Source: Ciceribacter lividus (GTDB lineage: Bacteria; Pseudomonadota; Alphaproteobacteria; Rhizobiales; Rhizobiaceae). From it: a stretch of DNA of 64,000 nucleotides. The stretch is from positions 186,001 through 250,000 of the forward strand of contig NZ_QPIX01000002.1 of assembly GCF_003337715.1 (NCBI RefSeq). The letters are read 5' to 3'. How positions within the stretch are numbered: position 1 is the first letter of the stretch; every line of letters begins with the position of its first letter. This document shows positions 8,991-18,081 of this stretch, piece by piece. Below the pieces are notes generated by a model. It saw only the letters and a list, made by a program, of their open reading frames with translations, searched no databases and was not told the DNA's origin. The translations under genes and the position numbers were made by a program.

Positions 8991-10001
8991 TCACGCGCCG
9001 TCGTGGCCGTCGTCTTCCACACTGTCCTCGTCTTGCGGGAGATGGAAGCCGTCGCCCCAGTCGGCCCGCCGCGCCTCGCGGAAGAGGTCGCCGTCGCGCC
9101 GGCTGACGACGAGTTCCCCGATGCCGCCGTCCGAACGGCAGAGCTTCAGACGCACGAGGCCGCTTGCGACGCGCGGCGGCGCGAGGATCCGCGCCGGGGG
9201 CGACTCGGCCGGCGTCCGCGAGGCGGCAATGAAGATGTACTTCTCGTCTTCCCAGGGCACGTCCGCCTGCTTGGCCAGCCGGTGAAGGCGGGAGCGCGCC
9301 ACACGCCGCGAAAAGTGGCACCAGTCGGTGCCGGCGATCGCACAAGGGGCGGCGTGCGGGCAGGGTGCAACCAGATGAGCACCGGCCTTGATCAGCGTGT
9401 CGCGGACGATCTGGATACGGCGCCAGCCGGCGGGCGTGCCGGGCTCGACGATGACGAGCGTCTGGCCGGTGAGCGCCCAGAGCTTGCCCGTGACGTCCGC
9501 AATGGCGCCTTCGGCGATCTCGTCGAGCACATAGGCAAGCGTCACGAGGTCCGCCGGAGCCGTGACGGGAAGCGCGCCCGTGACATCGCCGGCAAGCCAT
9601 GTCGAGGCGACGGTCGAGGATCTTGCGAGCGCCTCGCCGACAGTGCGGATCGCTGCACTCGCCTCGACGATCGTCGCCTGACGGAGCTCCGGCCAGCAGT
9701 CGGCGGCGGCCCAAAGCGCGGTGCCGGGGCCGGCACCGACATCGAGCAGCGTTTGCGGTGCGAAGGTGGGCGAGGCCTCGGCCACCATGTCGAGCGCGGC
9801 GCGGACGGCGGCAAACGTCGCCGGCAGCCGCGTGGCGAGATAGGCCTTGGCCGCGAGCGTCCCGTCGATATGGAAACGCCCGTCGCGGACTTCGCGGCGA
9901 TAGCGGTCGGAAAGGGTCTGGCTGGCGCGGGTCAGGCGGTCGAGCGGTTCGCCTTGGAGGGCGTCGTCGACGGCGCGGCGCAGGGCGGCGGGCAGTTCCA
10001 T
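8991..10001 (-). CDS. Rsm22-family small-ribosomal-subunit methyltransferase-like protein
   Basis: A 336-residue class-I SAM-dependent methyltransferase of the Rsm22 family, related to the mitochondrial small-subunit assembly factor METTL17. SAM motif I is LLDVGAGPGTALWAA (about residues 90-104). A cysteine-rich segment CPHAAPCAI followed by WCHFSRR matches the conserved cysteine cluster of this family, proposed to bind Fe-S or zinc. The acidic tail (EDSVEDDGHD) is unusual but unremarkable. It lies 24 bases downstream of rnd on the same strand, so both may form an RNA-related unit. The precise substrate in bacteria is unknown. Confidence 0.85.
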   Translation of the reverse strand: MELPAALRRAVDDALQGEPLDRLTRASQTLSDRYRREVRDGRFHIDGTLAAKAYLATRLPATFAAVRAALDMVAEASPTFAPQTLLDVGAGPGTALWAAADCWPELRQATIVEASAAIRTVGEALARSSTVASTWLAGDVTGALPVTAPADLVTLAYVLDEIAEGAIADVTGKLWALTGQTLVIVEPGTPAGWRRIQIVRDTLIKAGAHLVAPCPHAAPCAIAGTDWCHFSRRVARSRLHRLAKQADVPWEDEKYIFIAASRTPAESPPARILAPPRVASGLVRLKLCRSDGGIGELVVSRRDGDLFREARRADWGDGFHLPQDEDSVEDDGHDGA

Positions 10002-10025
10002 GATGTCGTCAGCGCCAGCTCCGCC

Positions 10026-11171
10026 TCAGATTTCCTCGGCCTCGACCCGTTTGTCGACGAAGCGCAATGCGACCTTGCCGGCGATCAGCTTCAGCGCCAC
10101 GTCGCCGAAGAGCTCGCGGCGCCAGCCGTGCATGGCGCCGACATCGGCCTTGTCGCCCTCGGCGGCAATCTTTTCCAGATCTTCGGTGTTGGCTATGACC
10201 TTGGTGGCGACGCCGTGCTTTTCCGAGGTGAGACGCAAGAGCACCTTGAGAAGCTCGACGGAGGCGGCCGCCCCGTCGGGCGCATGAGCGTGGCGATGCA
10301 CATGCGGCATGTCGGCCTTCGGAAGGGCGAGCGCCTCCTTCACTGCCTCGACGATGGCCGCACCGGCGTTCGAGCGTTCCCAGCCCTTCGGGATGGTGCG
10401 TAGCCGGCCGAGCGCCTCGGCATCCTTCGGCTGCTGCTGGGCGATCTCGTAGATCGCGTCGTCCTTCAGCACGCGGGAGCGGGGGACGTTGCGGTTGCGG
10501 GCCTCGCGCTCGCGCCAGGCGGCGACATACTTGATGACGGCGAGCTCCTGCGGCTTCCGGAGGCGCATCTTCAGCCGCTGCCAGGCATCGTCCGGGTGCA
10601 GGTCGTAGGTCTCCCGCGATTCGAGGATGTTCATCTCCTCGGTGAGCCAGCCGGCACGTCCCTCGCGCTCGAGTTCGTCCTTGAGCTTCAGGTAGACGTC
10701 GCGCAGGTGGGTGACGTCGGCGAGCGCATATTCGAGCTGCTTGTCGGAAAGCGGCCGCCGGCTCCAGTCGGTGAAGCGCGAAGTCTTGTCGATGTGGACG
10801 TTCTTCACCTTCTGCACGAGCTGGTCGTAGGAGACCGAATCCCCGAAGCCGCAAACCATCGCCGCAACTTGCGTGTCGAAGATCGGATGCGGAATGAGAT
10901 TGCCGAGGTGGAAGATGATCTCGATGTCCTGGCGGGCGGCATGGAACACTTTCACGACCGAAGTGTCCGCCATCAGCGCGAAGAAGGGGGCGAGATCTAT
11001 GCCCTTGGCGAGCGGATCGACGATCACTTCGAGGTCCGGGCTCGCCATCTGGATCAGACAGAGTTCCGGCCAGAACGTGGATTCACGCAGGAATTCGGTG
11101 TCGATGGTGATGAAGTCGGACTTGGCGAGCTGTTTGCAGGCTTCCTCGAGGGCAGCGGTCGTTTCGATCAT
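10026..11171 (-). CDS. rnd: Ribonuclease D
   Basis: RNase D is a 3'-5' exoribonuclease acting on tRNA precursors and other stable RNAs. The DEDDy exonuclease motifs are visible: ITIDTEF (Exo I), VFHAARQDIEI (Exo II) and YALADVTHLRDVY (Exo III). An HRDC domain follows in the second half. I placed the start at ATG 11171 (MIETTAALEEAC), which matches homologues; the frame stays open to 11234 but the extra residues look non-conserved. Length 381 residues, normal. In related genomes rnd lies between ppx and aspS, as here. Confidence 0.94.
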   Translation of the reverse strand: MIETTAALEEACKQLAKSDFITIDTEFLRESTFWPELCLIQMASPDLEVIVDPLAKGIDLAPFFALMADTSVVKVFHAARQDIEIIFHLGNLIPHPIFDTQVAAMVCGFGDSVSYDQLVQKVKNVHIDKTSRFTDWSRRPLSDKQLEYALADVTHLRDVYLKLKDELEREGRAGWLTEEMNILESRETYDLHPDDAWQRLKMRLRKPQELAVIKYVAAWREREARNRNVPRSRVLKDDAIYEIAQQQPKDAEALGRLRTIPKGWERSNAGAAIVEAVKEALALPKADMPHVHRHAHAPDGAAASVELLKVLLRLTSEKHGVATKVIANTEDLEKIAAEGDKADVGAMHGWRRELFGDVALKLIAGKVALRFVDKRVEAEEI

Positions 11172-11306
11172 GTCGTCTCGGTCTTGATGGAATTTGTGAT
11201 CCACCTTCCTTCCGCGTTCGCCCTGCGATGTCAATATGAACAGCCGGTTCCGGCCACCATGGCGTCATTTCCGGGCGAAGTGACGCGGCAAAACGACAGA
11301 AGAGGG

Positions 11307-12191
11307 TCAGCGCGCCACCTTGCGCAGGGCCGCGATGTTCTCGCGGTGCACCTCTTCGTATGGGGCAAAATAACCGATCCAGCCCCTTTCGATCTCCGGC
11401 GCGACGAAGGCGGAGAGCGGTTCGGTATCGATTGCCGGGTCGTCGAGTCGGGAAAGCAGGCGTTCGAGATAGGCCTTGGTCGCGGAAATCAGGCTCGCCT
11501 CGTAGCCGCCGGCGGCGATCACCGCCTCGGCGCCGTGGTTCGGCAGAATGCGGCGGAAGGGCAGGGCCGCCAGCCGGTCGAGTTCGGCAATGTGGGTGCG
11601 CGTGTGCTCGGGTTCCGAGACGTAGGTGATGGTGTCCTCCAGCGTATCGCCGGCAAGCAGCACACCGAGAGCGGGAATGAGGATCACGGTGCCGTCGGCG
11701 CTGTGGATGTCGAAGCGCATCAGCCGCAGTTCGAGCCCTGCAAGGTCGAGCGTGAGCTCTTCCTCGAAAAGGTGCGTCGGAAGGACGAGCGGCGCGATCG
11801 GCGGCGTTTCTGCCGCAAGCGCCTCGCGGTTTGCCACCATCGCCTCGTGGGTCAGCCGGTTGGCGATGATCTCGCAATCGGCAAAGACCGCATTGCCGGC
11901 GATGTGGTCGGTGTGCCAGTGGCTGAGCACGACGCGGATCGTCTCGACGCCGAGGCCTACGAGATGCGCGCGGATCGCGCGGGCATGGTCGAGCGAGACG
12001 TGGGTGTCGTAGACGACGGCCTCCCGTCCGGAGACGATCGCAAAGCTGGCGATACCGAGCGAATATGCTCCGTCATCGATCCAGTTGCGCTCCTCCGACC
12101 AGAGCCGCACGCCTTCGATCCGTCCGTCGTAATAGGCGAAGAGGCCGGGATAGGGTTCGTGGATGCGAAGGGTGTCGGTGAGCGACGGCAT
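11307..12191 (-). CDS. Metallo-beta-lactamase-fold hydrolase
   Basis: A 294-residue MBL-fold protein. The dinuclear metal motif HWHTDH (His91, His93, Asp95, His96) follows a VVYDTH strand, and later ligands are found at GVLLAGDTL and ILPNHG. No signal peptide is seen, so it is cytoplasmic. The fold covers glyoxalase II-like, quorum-quenching lactonase and many other hydrolases; nothing here fixes the substrate. It is the last of a minus-strand trio with the multicopper oxidase (35 bases upstream) and the MFS transporter, but a shared function is only a guess. Confidence 0.85.
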   Translation of the reverse strand: MPSLTDTLRIHEPYPGLFAYYDGRIEGVRLWSEERNWIDDGAYSLGIASFAIVSGREAVVYDTHVSLDHARAIRAHLVGLGVETIRVVLSHWHTDHIAGNAVFADCEIIANRLTHEAMVANREALAAETPPIAPLVLPTHLFEEELTLDLAGLELRLMRFDIHSADGTVILIPALGVLLAGDTLEDTITYVSEPEHTRTHIAELDRLAALPFRRILPNHGAEAVIAAGGYEASLISATKAYLERLLSRLDDPAIDTEPLSAFVAPEIERGWIGYFAPYEEVHRENIAALRKVAR

Positions 12192-12226
12192 GGAACGGCT
12201 CCGGTCGGGAAGGGCAGGAAGCCCCG

Positions 12227-13639
12227 CTATACCACCCGCACGAAACTCGTCATACCCGTCTTCTGGTGCTCGATGATGTGGCAGTGAAGCACCCAGTCGC
12301 CCGGATTGTCGGCGACGACGGCGAGCTGCACCTTCTCGTCGGGAAGCACGAGATAGGTGTCGGAGACGAGCGGCAGGACCTTTCGCGTCGACGAGGAGAT
12401 CACCTTGAAGTTCATCCCGTGCAGGTGGATCGGATGCGCGTGCGGCGTGACGTTTTCGAGATTGAAGACATAGGTCCTGCCGCGCTTCATTTCCGCAAGC
12501 GGCGCCATCGGATCGGCACTGTCGCCGGGATAGGGCACCTTGTTGATCGCCCAGAACGAATAGCCGAGGGAGCCGCAGATGGAATCCTTCGCCGCCTGTT
12601 CGGCGGTGGCGCTGAGGATCAGCGGCACCTCGGTCGCCGTGGAAAGATCGGGCTCGGCTTGCGGATTGGCGGCAAGCGGCGGCACGTCGCCGAGGCTCCT
12701 CTTGAGCGATGCGCCGACGGCCCTGAGCCGCGCGACTGTTTTCGGCGTCGATGGCCGGACGTCCTCGATTACGACCGTCGCGCCTTCGTCATCGGGCATG
12801 CGCAGGACGAGATCGAGGCGCTGGCCGGGCGAGACGACCGCCATGTCGAGCGGCATGATCGAAGGCACCGGCTGACCGTCGATGGCGACGATCACCGCCT
12901 CCGCACCGGCAAGCCTCAGGTTGAAGATGCGCGTGACGTCGGAGGCGAGGAGACGCAGCCGGATGAGCCCGCCGGCCGGTGCATCGTAACTCGGCTCCAC
13001 CTGCCAGTTGGCGGTGCGGACCGTGCCGAAGGTGCCGGCCTTGGCGGCGTCGCGTGCCTTGAATTGCGCGATGAACTGCGAATTGCCGCCGAGCCGCCAG
13101 TCGCGCAGGTTGAGCGCGATCTCACCGTCGAATACGGGGTCGTTCGGGTCCTCGACGACGAACATGCCGGCGAGCCCTCGGCCGATCTGCGTCAGCGTAT
13201 TGCAGTGGGGGTGGTACCAGAAGGTGCCGGCATCGGGCGGCGTGAAAGTGTAATCGAAGCCGTCGCCGGGATAGACGTAAGGCTGGGTGAGGAAAGGAAC
13301 GCCGTCCATGGCGTTTGCGATCCGCAGTCCATGCCAGTGCACGGTCGTAGGCTCCTGGAGCAGGTTTTCGAACCGCACGGAGAACGGCTCGCCGCGCCGC
13401 GCCCTGAGAACCGGCGGCGCTACATCCGCCGGCGAAGCGGACGTTCGGTAGCTCATCACGCCCTTGCTCGGGGCCTTGCCGTCGATCATCGCCGTCAGCT
13501 CGTAGGCTTCGAGCAGCAGCGGGTCGGTCGTCGCACCGGCGAGTGCGCGGGTGATGCCGGGTGCAAGCGCGACACCCGAGGCGTAGGCGCCGCCGACAGC
13601 GGCGGCCTTGAGGAGATTGCGGCGGGTCAGCGGGAGCAT
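12227..13639 (-). CDS. Multicopper oxidase, Tat-exported
   Basis: A 470-residue three-domain multicopper oxidase. The N-terminus TRRNLLKAAAVGG is a twin-arginine signal. All four copper motifs are present: HWHGLR, WYHPHC, HAHPIHLHGMNF and the C-terminal HCHIIEHQKTGM, which provides the type-1 Cys-His-Met ligands and the trinuclear centre. Such enzymes act in the periplasm as cuprous oxidases or laccase-like phenol oxidases. There is no long methionine-rich segment as in CueO, so laccase-type use is possible. It sits downstream of an MFS gene on the same strand. Confidence 0.93.
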   Translation of the reverse strand: MLPLTRRNLLKAAAVGGAYASGVALAPGITRALAGATTDPLLLEAYELTAMIDGKAPSKGVMSYRTSASPADVAPPVLRARRGEPFSVRFENLLQEPTTVHWHGLRIANAMDGVPFLTQPYVYPGDGFDYTFTPPDAGTFWYHPHCNTLTQIGRGLAGMFVVEDPNDPVFDGEIALNLRDWRLGGNSQFIAQFKARDAAKAGTFGTVRTANWQVEPSYDAPAGGLIRLRLLASDVTRIFNLRLAGAEAVIVAIDGQPVPSIMPLDMAVVSPGQRLDLVLRMPDDEGATVVIEDVRPSTPKTVARLRAVGASLKRSLGDVPPLAANPQAEPDLSTATEVPLILSATAEQAAKDSICGSLGYSFWAINKVPYPGDSADPMAPLAEMKRGRTYVFNLENVTPHAHPIHLHGMNFKVISSSTRKVLPLVSDTYLVLPDEKVQLAVVADNPGDWVLHCHIIEHQKTGMTSFVRVV

Positions 13640-13743
13640 TCGGGATACCAGACGGATGAAGATGTCTCCCTTTTAAAGTTGAGAGCGAAATTCATCAATA
13701 CGGCTTCGGCCGCCAAACTGCCGCAGGCTCGGGGTGATCGGCG

Positions 13744-14979
13744 CTAGTCCTGTTTTTCGGAAGGTGGTGCCGCAAGCTTGCTGAAGAAGGTCGAGGTGCG
13801 CAGGAGGTTGCGGAAGCGCGGCCGCCGCGGGGTGGCCGGCACCCCTTCGCGGACGGTCATCCTGAGCAGCGTGTAGACCATGAAGACGCCGAGCACGACG
13901 GTCGTGTAGATGAAGAGCGCCTGCGGCCCGAAGTGATCGAGCATGAACGAGGCGAAAAGAGGCCCGACCACGGCGCCGGCCGACCAGAAGAACAGCGTGC
14001 CGGCCGAAACGAGCGCATGCTGACCGGGTGCCGCGTGGTCGTTGGCATGCGCCGAGCAGAGCGAATAGAGCGGCATCGCGAAGGCGCCGAAGATGAAGAT
14101 GCCGACGTAATTCAGCAGTTCGTTCGAGCCTGCGACGAAGGTGATGAAGAGCCCGGACGCGAAGGCGCCGAAGGTGGCAACCAGGATGATTCGCCGGCGG
14201 TCGAGCTTGTCGGAATAATGCCCGAGCGGATACTGCAGCACGACGCCCGCGAAGATGCCGAGGCTCATGAAGGTGGCGATCGAGGTTACGGAAAAGCCGA
14301 TGCCGTCGGCATAGACCGGGCCGAGCGAACGGAAGGTCGAATTGGTGAGCCCGACGACGACGCAGCCGACGGTCGCCAGCGGCGAGACCTTCCAGAGCAG
14401 TTTCAGATCGAAGCGCACCGCCTCCGGTGGTTCGGGGCTCGATCGGTCGGCAAACGAGATCGGCACGAGCGAAAGGGTGAGTGCCATCGAGACGATCGCG
14501 AAGAGTTCGAATCCGCTGATGCCGACGGCAGGGATCAGGTATTGCGCGAGCGTCACGGAGCCGAGGTCGACGAAACGGTAGACGGAGAGCGTGCGGGCGC
14601 GGGTGGCATTGGTGACGCGGGCGTTGAGCCAGCTTTCGACCACGGCGAAGAGGCCGGCGAAGCAGAGGCCCTGCAGAAGCCGCATCGCGAACCACGACGC
14701 CGGGTTGATCGCGAGCAGCATCGAAATCGAGGCGGCGGATGCGATCGCCGCGAGCGCCGAAAAGGTGCGGATATGGCCGATCGAACGGATGATGCGGGTG
14801 ACGTAAATGCAGCCGATCGCGAAGCCGATATTGTAGCCGGTGCCGATCACCCCGATGGTGGAGGTGGAAAACCCCTCCTGGAGCGCCCTGAGCGAGATGA
14901 ACGTGCCCTGCAGGCCGTTACCCCCGATGAGGATGCCGGCTGTAATCAGCAGGGGAATGAGGGGACGGATATCGTTCAT
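13744..14979 (-). CDS. MFS transporter
   Basis: A 411-residue major facilitator with about 12 hydrophobic segments. An R-S-I-G-H-I-like loop follows TM2, and a YPLGHYSDKLDRRR motif (about residue 250), typical of the loop between TM8 and TM9 in sugar/drug-type MFS pumps, is clear. N-terminus MNDIRPLIPLLITAGILIGG enters TM1 directly. It diverges from aspS. The substrate cannot be read; its position ahead of the multicopper oxidase is suggestive only. Confidence 0.88.
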   Translation of the reverse strand: MNDIRPLIPLLITAGILIGGNGLQGTFISLRALQEGFSTSTIGVIGTGYNIGFAIGCIYVTRIIRSIGHIRTFSALAAIASAASISMLLAINPASWFAMRLLQGLCFAGLFAVVESWLNARVTNATRARTLSVYRFVDLGSVTLAQYLIPAVGISGFELFAIVSMALTLSLVPISFADRSSPEPPEAVRFDLKLLWKVSPLATVGCVVVGLTNSTFRSLGPVYADGIGFSVTSIATFMSLGIFAGVVLQYPLGHYSDKLDRRRIILVATFGAFASGLFITFVAGSNELLNYVGIFIFGAFAMPLYSLCSAHANDHAAPGQHALVSAGTLFFWSAGAVVGPLFASFMLDHFGPQALFIYTTVVLGVFMVYTLLRMTVREGVPATPRRPRFRNLLRTSTFFSKLAAPPSEKQD

Positions 14980-15200
14980 GAGGGCCTGAGCGGATTGGCG
15001 TTGCCGTCTTTGAGTCGCTGCCGAGACAGGATGCCATATCTAGACCAGCCGCTTCTGCCGTTATAGCCGAAATAGCGACCATATCTGCTCCAGCCTTGAC
15101 AAATCGGACGGCACGTGCGCTTTTCCGCCCGATTTTCTCTCGGCAGTTCGGGGCGCTTTTTCGCCTTTCTTGCCGGCGCCCAAGTCCAGGATTTAGCAAA

Positions 15201-16991
15201 ATGCATCGTTACCGCAGCCACACCTGTGCCGCTCTCCGTAAGTCCGATGTCGGCAACACCGTCCGGCTTTCCGGCTGGGTTCATCGCGTTCGCGACCATG
15301 GCGGCGTGCTCTTCATCGACCTGCGCGACCACTACGGCATCACCCAGGTCGTCGCCGACCCGGACAGCCCGGCCTTCAAGCTCGCGGAAACCGTGCGCGG
15401 CGAATGGGTCATCCGCATCGACGGCCTCGTCAAGGCCCGTTCGGAAGACACGATCAACAAGAACATGCCGACCGGCGAGATCGAGCTTTACGCCCAGGAG
15501 ATCGAAGTCCTGTCGGCGGCCAAGGAACTGCCGCTGCCGGTCTTCGGCGAGCCGGACTATCCGGAAGACGTTCGCCTGAAGTATCGCTTCCTCGACCTGC
15601 GCCGCGAGACGCTGCACCGGAACATCGTCAAGCGCACGCAGATCATCGCCGACATGCGCCGGCGCATGGGCGAGATCGGCTTTGCCGAATATTCGACGCC
15701 GATCCTGACCGCCTCCTCTCCGGAAGGCGCCCGCGACTTCCTCGTGCCCTCGCGTATCCACCAGGGCAAGTTCTTTGCGCTGCCGCAGGCCCCGCAGCAG
15801 TACAAGCAGCTGCTGATGGTTGCCGGCTTCGACCGCTATTTCCAGATCGCCCCGTGCTTCCGCGACGAGGACCCGCGCGCCGACCGCCTGCCGGGCGAAT
15901 TCTACCAGCTCGACCTCGAAATGAGCTTCGTCACCCAGGAAGACGTCTGGACGACCATGGAGCCGGTCATGCGCGGCGTCTTCGAGCAGTTCGCCGAAGG
16001 CAAGCCGGTGACGCAGGAATTCCCGCGCATCCCCTATGACGAGGCGATCCGTAAATACGGTTCCGACAAGCCGGACCTCAGAAACCCGATCGTCATGGAG
16101 AGCGTGACCGAGCATTTCGCCGGCTCCGGCTTCAAGGTCTTCGCGAACATGATCGCCTCCAACCCGAAGGTCGAGGTATGGGCGATCCCGGTGAAGACCG
16201 GCGGCTCGCGCGCTTTCTGCGACCGCATGAACGGCTGGGCGCAGCAGCAGGGCCAGCCGGGTCTCGGCTATATCTTCTGGCGCCAGGAAGGCGCGGTCCT
16301 CGAAGGGGCCGGCCCGCTTGCCAAGAACATCGGCGAGGAGCGCACGGAAGCGATCCGCACCCAGCTCGGCCTCGATGAAGGCGACGCCTGCTTCTTCGTC
16401 GCCGGCGAACCGGCGAAGTTCTACAAGTTCGCCGGCGAAGCGCGCAACCGCGCCGCCGAGGAACTGAACCTCATCGACCGCGACCGCTTCGAACTCTGCT
16501 GGATCGTCGACTTCCCGTTCTTCGAATGGAACGAGGAAGAGAAGAAGATCGACTTCGCCCACAACCCGTTCTCGATGCCGCAGGGCGGCATGGAAGCGCT
16601 GGAAGGTCAGGATCCTCTGTCGATCAAGGCCTACCAGTACGACATGGTCTGCAACGGCTTCGAGATTGCCTCCGGGTCGATCCGTAACCAGTCGCCGGAG
16701 CTGATGGTCAAGGCCTTCGAGATGGTCGGTCTTTCGAAGGCCGACGTCGAGGAACGCTTCGGCGGCATGTACCGTGCCTTCCAGTACGGCGCCCCGCCGC
16801 ACGGCGGCATGGCGGCCGGCATCGACCGCGTGGTGATGCTGCTCGTCGGCGCGAAGAACCTGCGCGAGGTCACCCTGTTCCCGATGAACCAGCAGGCGCA
16901 GGACCTGCTGATGAACGCGCCTTCGGAGGCGACCCCGACGCAGCTGCGCGAGCTGGCGCTGCGTGTCGTGCCGCAGCCGAAAAAGGACTGA
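15201..16991 (+). CDS. aspS: Aspartyl-tRNA synthetase
   Basis: AspRS charges tRNA-Asp. The 596-residue class-II synthetase of bacterial type has an N-terminal OB-fold anticodon-binding domain ([15 protein letters not shown]), class-II motif 2 around [17 protein letters not shown], the bacterial GAD insertion domain, and motif 3 as [13 protein letters not shown] near the C-terminus. ATG 15201 ([13 protein letters not shown]) matches family starts; earlier in-frame codons are ignored. A strong terminator follows. The divergent MFS gene shares the 221-base upstream region. Confidence 0.97.
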   Translation: MHRYRSHTCAALRKSDVGNTVRLSGWVHRVRDHGGVLFIDLRDHYGITQVVADPDSPAFKLAETVRGEWVIRIDGLVKARSEDTINKNMPTGEIELYAQEIEVLSAAKELPLPVFGEPDYPEDVRLKYRFLDLRRETLHRNIVKRTQIIADMRRRMGEIGFAEYSTPILTASSPEGARDFLVPSRIHQGKFFALPQAPQQYKQLLMVAGFDRYFQIAPCFRDEDPRADRLPGEFYQLDLEMSFVTQEDVWTTMEPVMRGVFEQFAEGKPVTQEFPRIPYDEAIRKYGSDKPDLRNPIVMESVTEHFAGSGFKVFANMIASNPKVEVWAIPVKTGGSRAFCDRMNGWAQQQGQPGLGYIFWRQEGAVLEGAGPLAKNIGEERTEAIRTQLGLDEGDACFFVAGEPAKFYKFAGEARNRAAEELNLIDRDRFELCWIVDFPFFEWNEEEKKIDFAHNPFSMPQGGMEALEGQDPLSIKAYQYDMVCNGFEIASGSIRNQSPELMVKAFEMVGLSKADVEERFGGMYRAFQYGAPPHGGMAAGIDRVVMLLVGAKNLREVTLFPMNQQAQDLLMNAPSEATPTQLRELALRVVPQPKKD

Positions 16992-17015
16992 ACCGATTTT
17001 CCTGCCGAAATGAAG

Positions 17016-17050
17016 AAGGCCCCGGAAGCTGTTGCTTCCGGGGCCTTTTC
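17016..17050 (+). terminator. Rho-independent terminator between aspS and the convergent acyltransferase gene
   Basis: Perfect 14-base stem AAGGCCCCGGAAGC (17016-17029), loop TGTT, GCTTCCGGGGCCTT (17034-17047), then TT. It is symmetric with A and T tracts on both sides and can serve both convergent genes. Confidence 0.92.
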
Positions 17051-17061
17051 TGTTCTGCGTA

Positions 17062-18069
17062 TCAGCTCTTGGGCAAGGCGTTGTCGAGGAAGAACCACTG
17101 GCCCAGATGCTCACGGATCACCGGTTCGATCGCGTCGTTGAGGAGCTGGATGTCGTCGAGCAGGCGCTCGCCGGATTTCGTCTCCGGTGGCAGCACGATC
17201 GGCGGTAGCGCATGCGCCTCGAAGCGGAAGCCGTCGGTGCGCAGATTGTACCATGGGCAGATGGTGGCGCCGGTCATCCGGGCGAGCCGCACGGTCATCG
17301 CGAGATTGCCTTCCAGATGCGGCTTGCGGCCGAAGAGGGGGCCGCGCAGCTTGCCACCGACGCCTTCGTCGCAGAAGGCGGACACGATGCCGCCTTTCTT
17401 CAGAGCGCTGACGGCAGGGCGGATGCCCTGGAGCCCAGGGGGCAGGAAGTTCAATCCGTTCTTGCGCCGGACACGCTCCGAGATCCACGCCTTGGCGCGG
17501 CCAGGTGGTGGTGTGTAATTGATGTAGGGAACGAGACCCGCACGTTGCAGCACGATCGGCCCGATCTCCCAATTGCCGAGGTGCATGCCCACAAAGATGA
17601 CCGGGCCGCGTTTGGCGGCGTCGAGCACCCACTCCATGTTGTGGACCTCGATGCGCTCTGGATGTTCCGCAAGACGGTTTACGACGGAAAACTCGGTCAT
17701 GATTCGCCCCTGCGAGCGGCAGTTCTCGATGAACAGTGCCTCCTGCTCCGCAGGGCTGAGGTGCGGGCAGAGCGCCGCGATCGTCGCACGGGTTCTCTTC
17801 TCCGCCGCCTTGTGGAAGCGCGGGATGGCAAAGACGCCGAGCCGTGCACCGAAGGCCGAACATGCGTCCATCGGCAGCAGCTTCAGCCCGAAATGTCCGG
17901 CCAGGTGCAGGAGGTTCCAGACGTTGTCCGAAAACCAGTAGCGGACGAAGCGCTTGCGCCGGTCGCCGCCGGCGAGCCAGTCAGCGAATGCGGGCCGCTG
18001 TTCCTCGGCATAGACCCAGGCCTTGCGCTTGGCCGCCTTCACATCCGGCGTCTTGTCGTCCGTTGCCAT
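17062..18069 (-). CDS. LpxL/HtrB-type lipid A (lysophospholipid) acyltransferase
   Basis: A 335-residue member of the lauroyl/myristoyl acyltransferase family that adds secondary acyl chains to Kdo2-lipid A, or acylates related lipids, at the inner membrane. The catalytic HX4E motif is seen as HLGNWE (about residue 163); a hydrophobic stretch (NLLHLAGHFGLKLLP) near residue 55 is the expected anchor. It starts 12 bases downstream of the cytochrome P450 gene on the same strand, so they are very likely cotranscribed. That pairing is unusual and may mean that a P450-modified acyl chain is handled here. Confidence 0.85.
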   Translation of the reverse strand: MATDDKTPDVKAAKRKAWVYAEEQRPAFADWLAGGDRRKRFVRYWFSDNVWNLLHLAGHFGLKLLPMDACSAFGARLGVFAIPRFHKAAEKRTRATIAALCPHLSPAEQEALFIENCRSQGRIMTEFSVVNRLAEHPERIEVHNMEWVLDAAKRGPVIFVGMHLGNWEIGPIVLQRAGLVPYINYTPPPGRAKAWISERVRRKNGLNFLPPGLQGIRPAVSALKKGGIVSAFCDEGVGGKLRGPLFGRKPHLEGNLAMTVRLARMTGATICPWYNLRTDGFRFEAHALPPIVLPPETKSGERLLDDIQLLNDAIEPVIREHLGQWFFLDNALPKS

Positions 18070-18081
18070 TGTCGACCTCCT

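Noticed and set aside
10596..12287. A 563-codon plus-strand open frame over rnd and the MBL hydrolase
   Set aside because: It spans two well-supported opposite-strand genes and their gap, with repetitive charged sequence and no motif.
14976..17114. A 712-codon minus-strand open frame opposite aspS
   Set aside because: It is a high-GC antisense shadow: Arg-, Asp- and Val-rich low-complexity product with no motif, while aspS on the plus strand has every synthetase motif.
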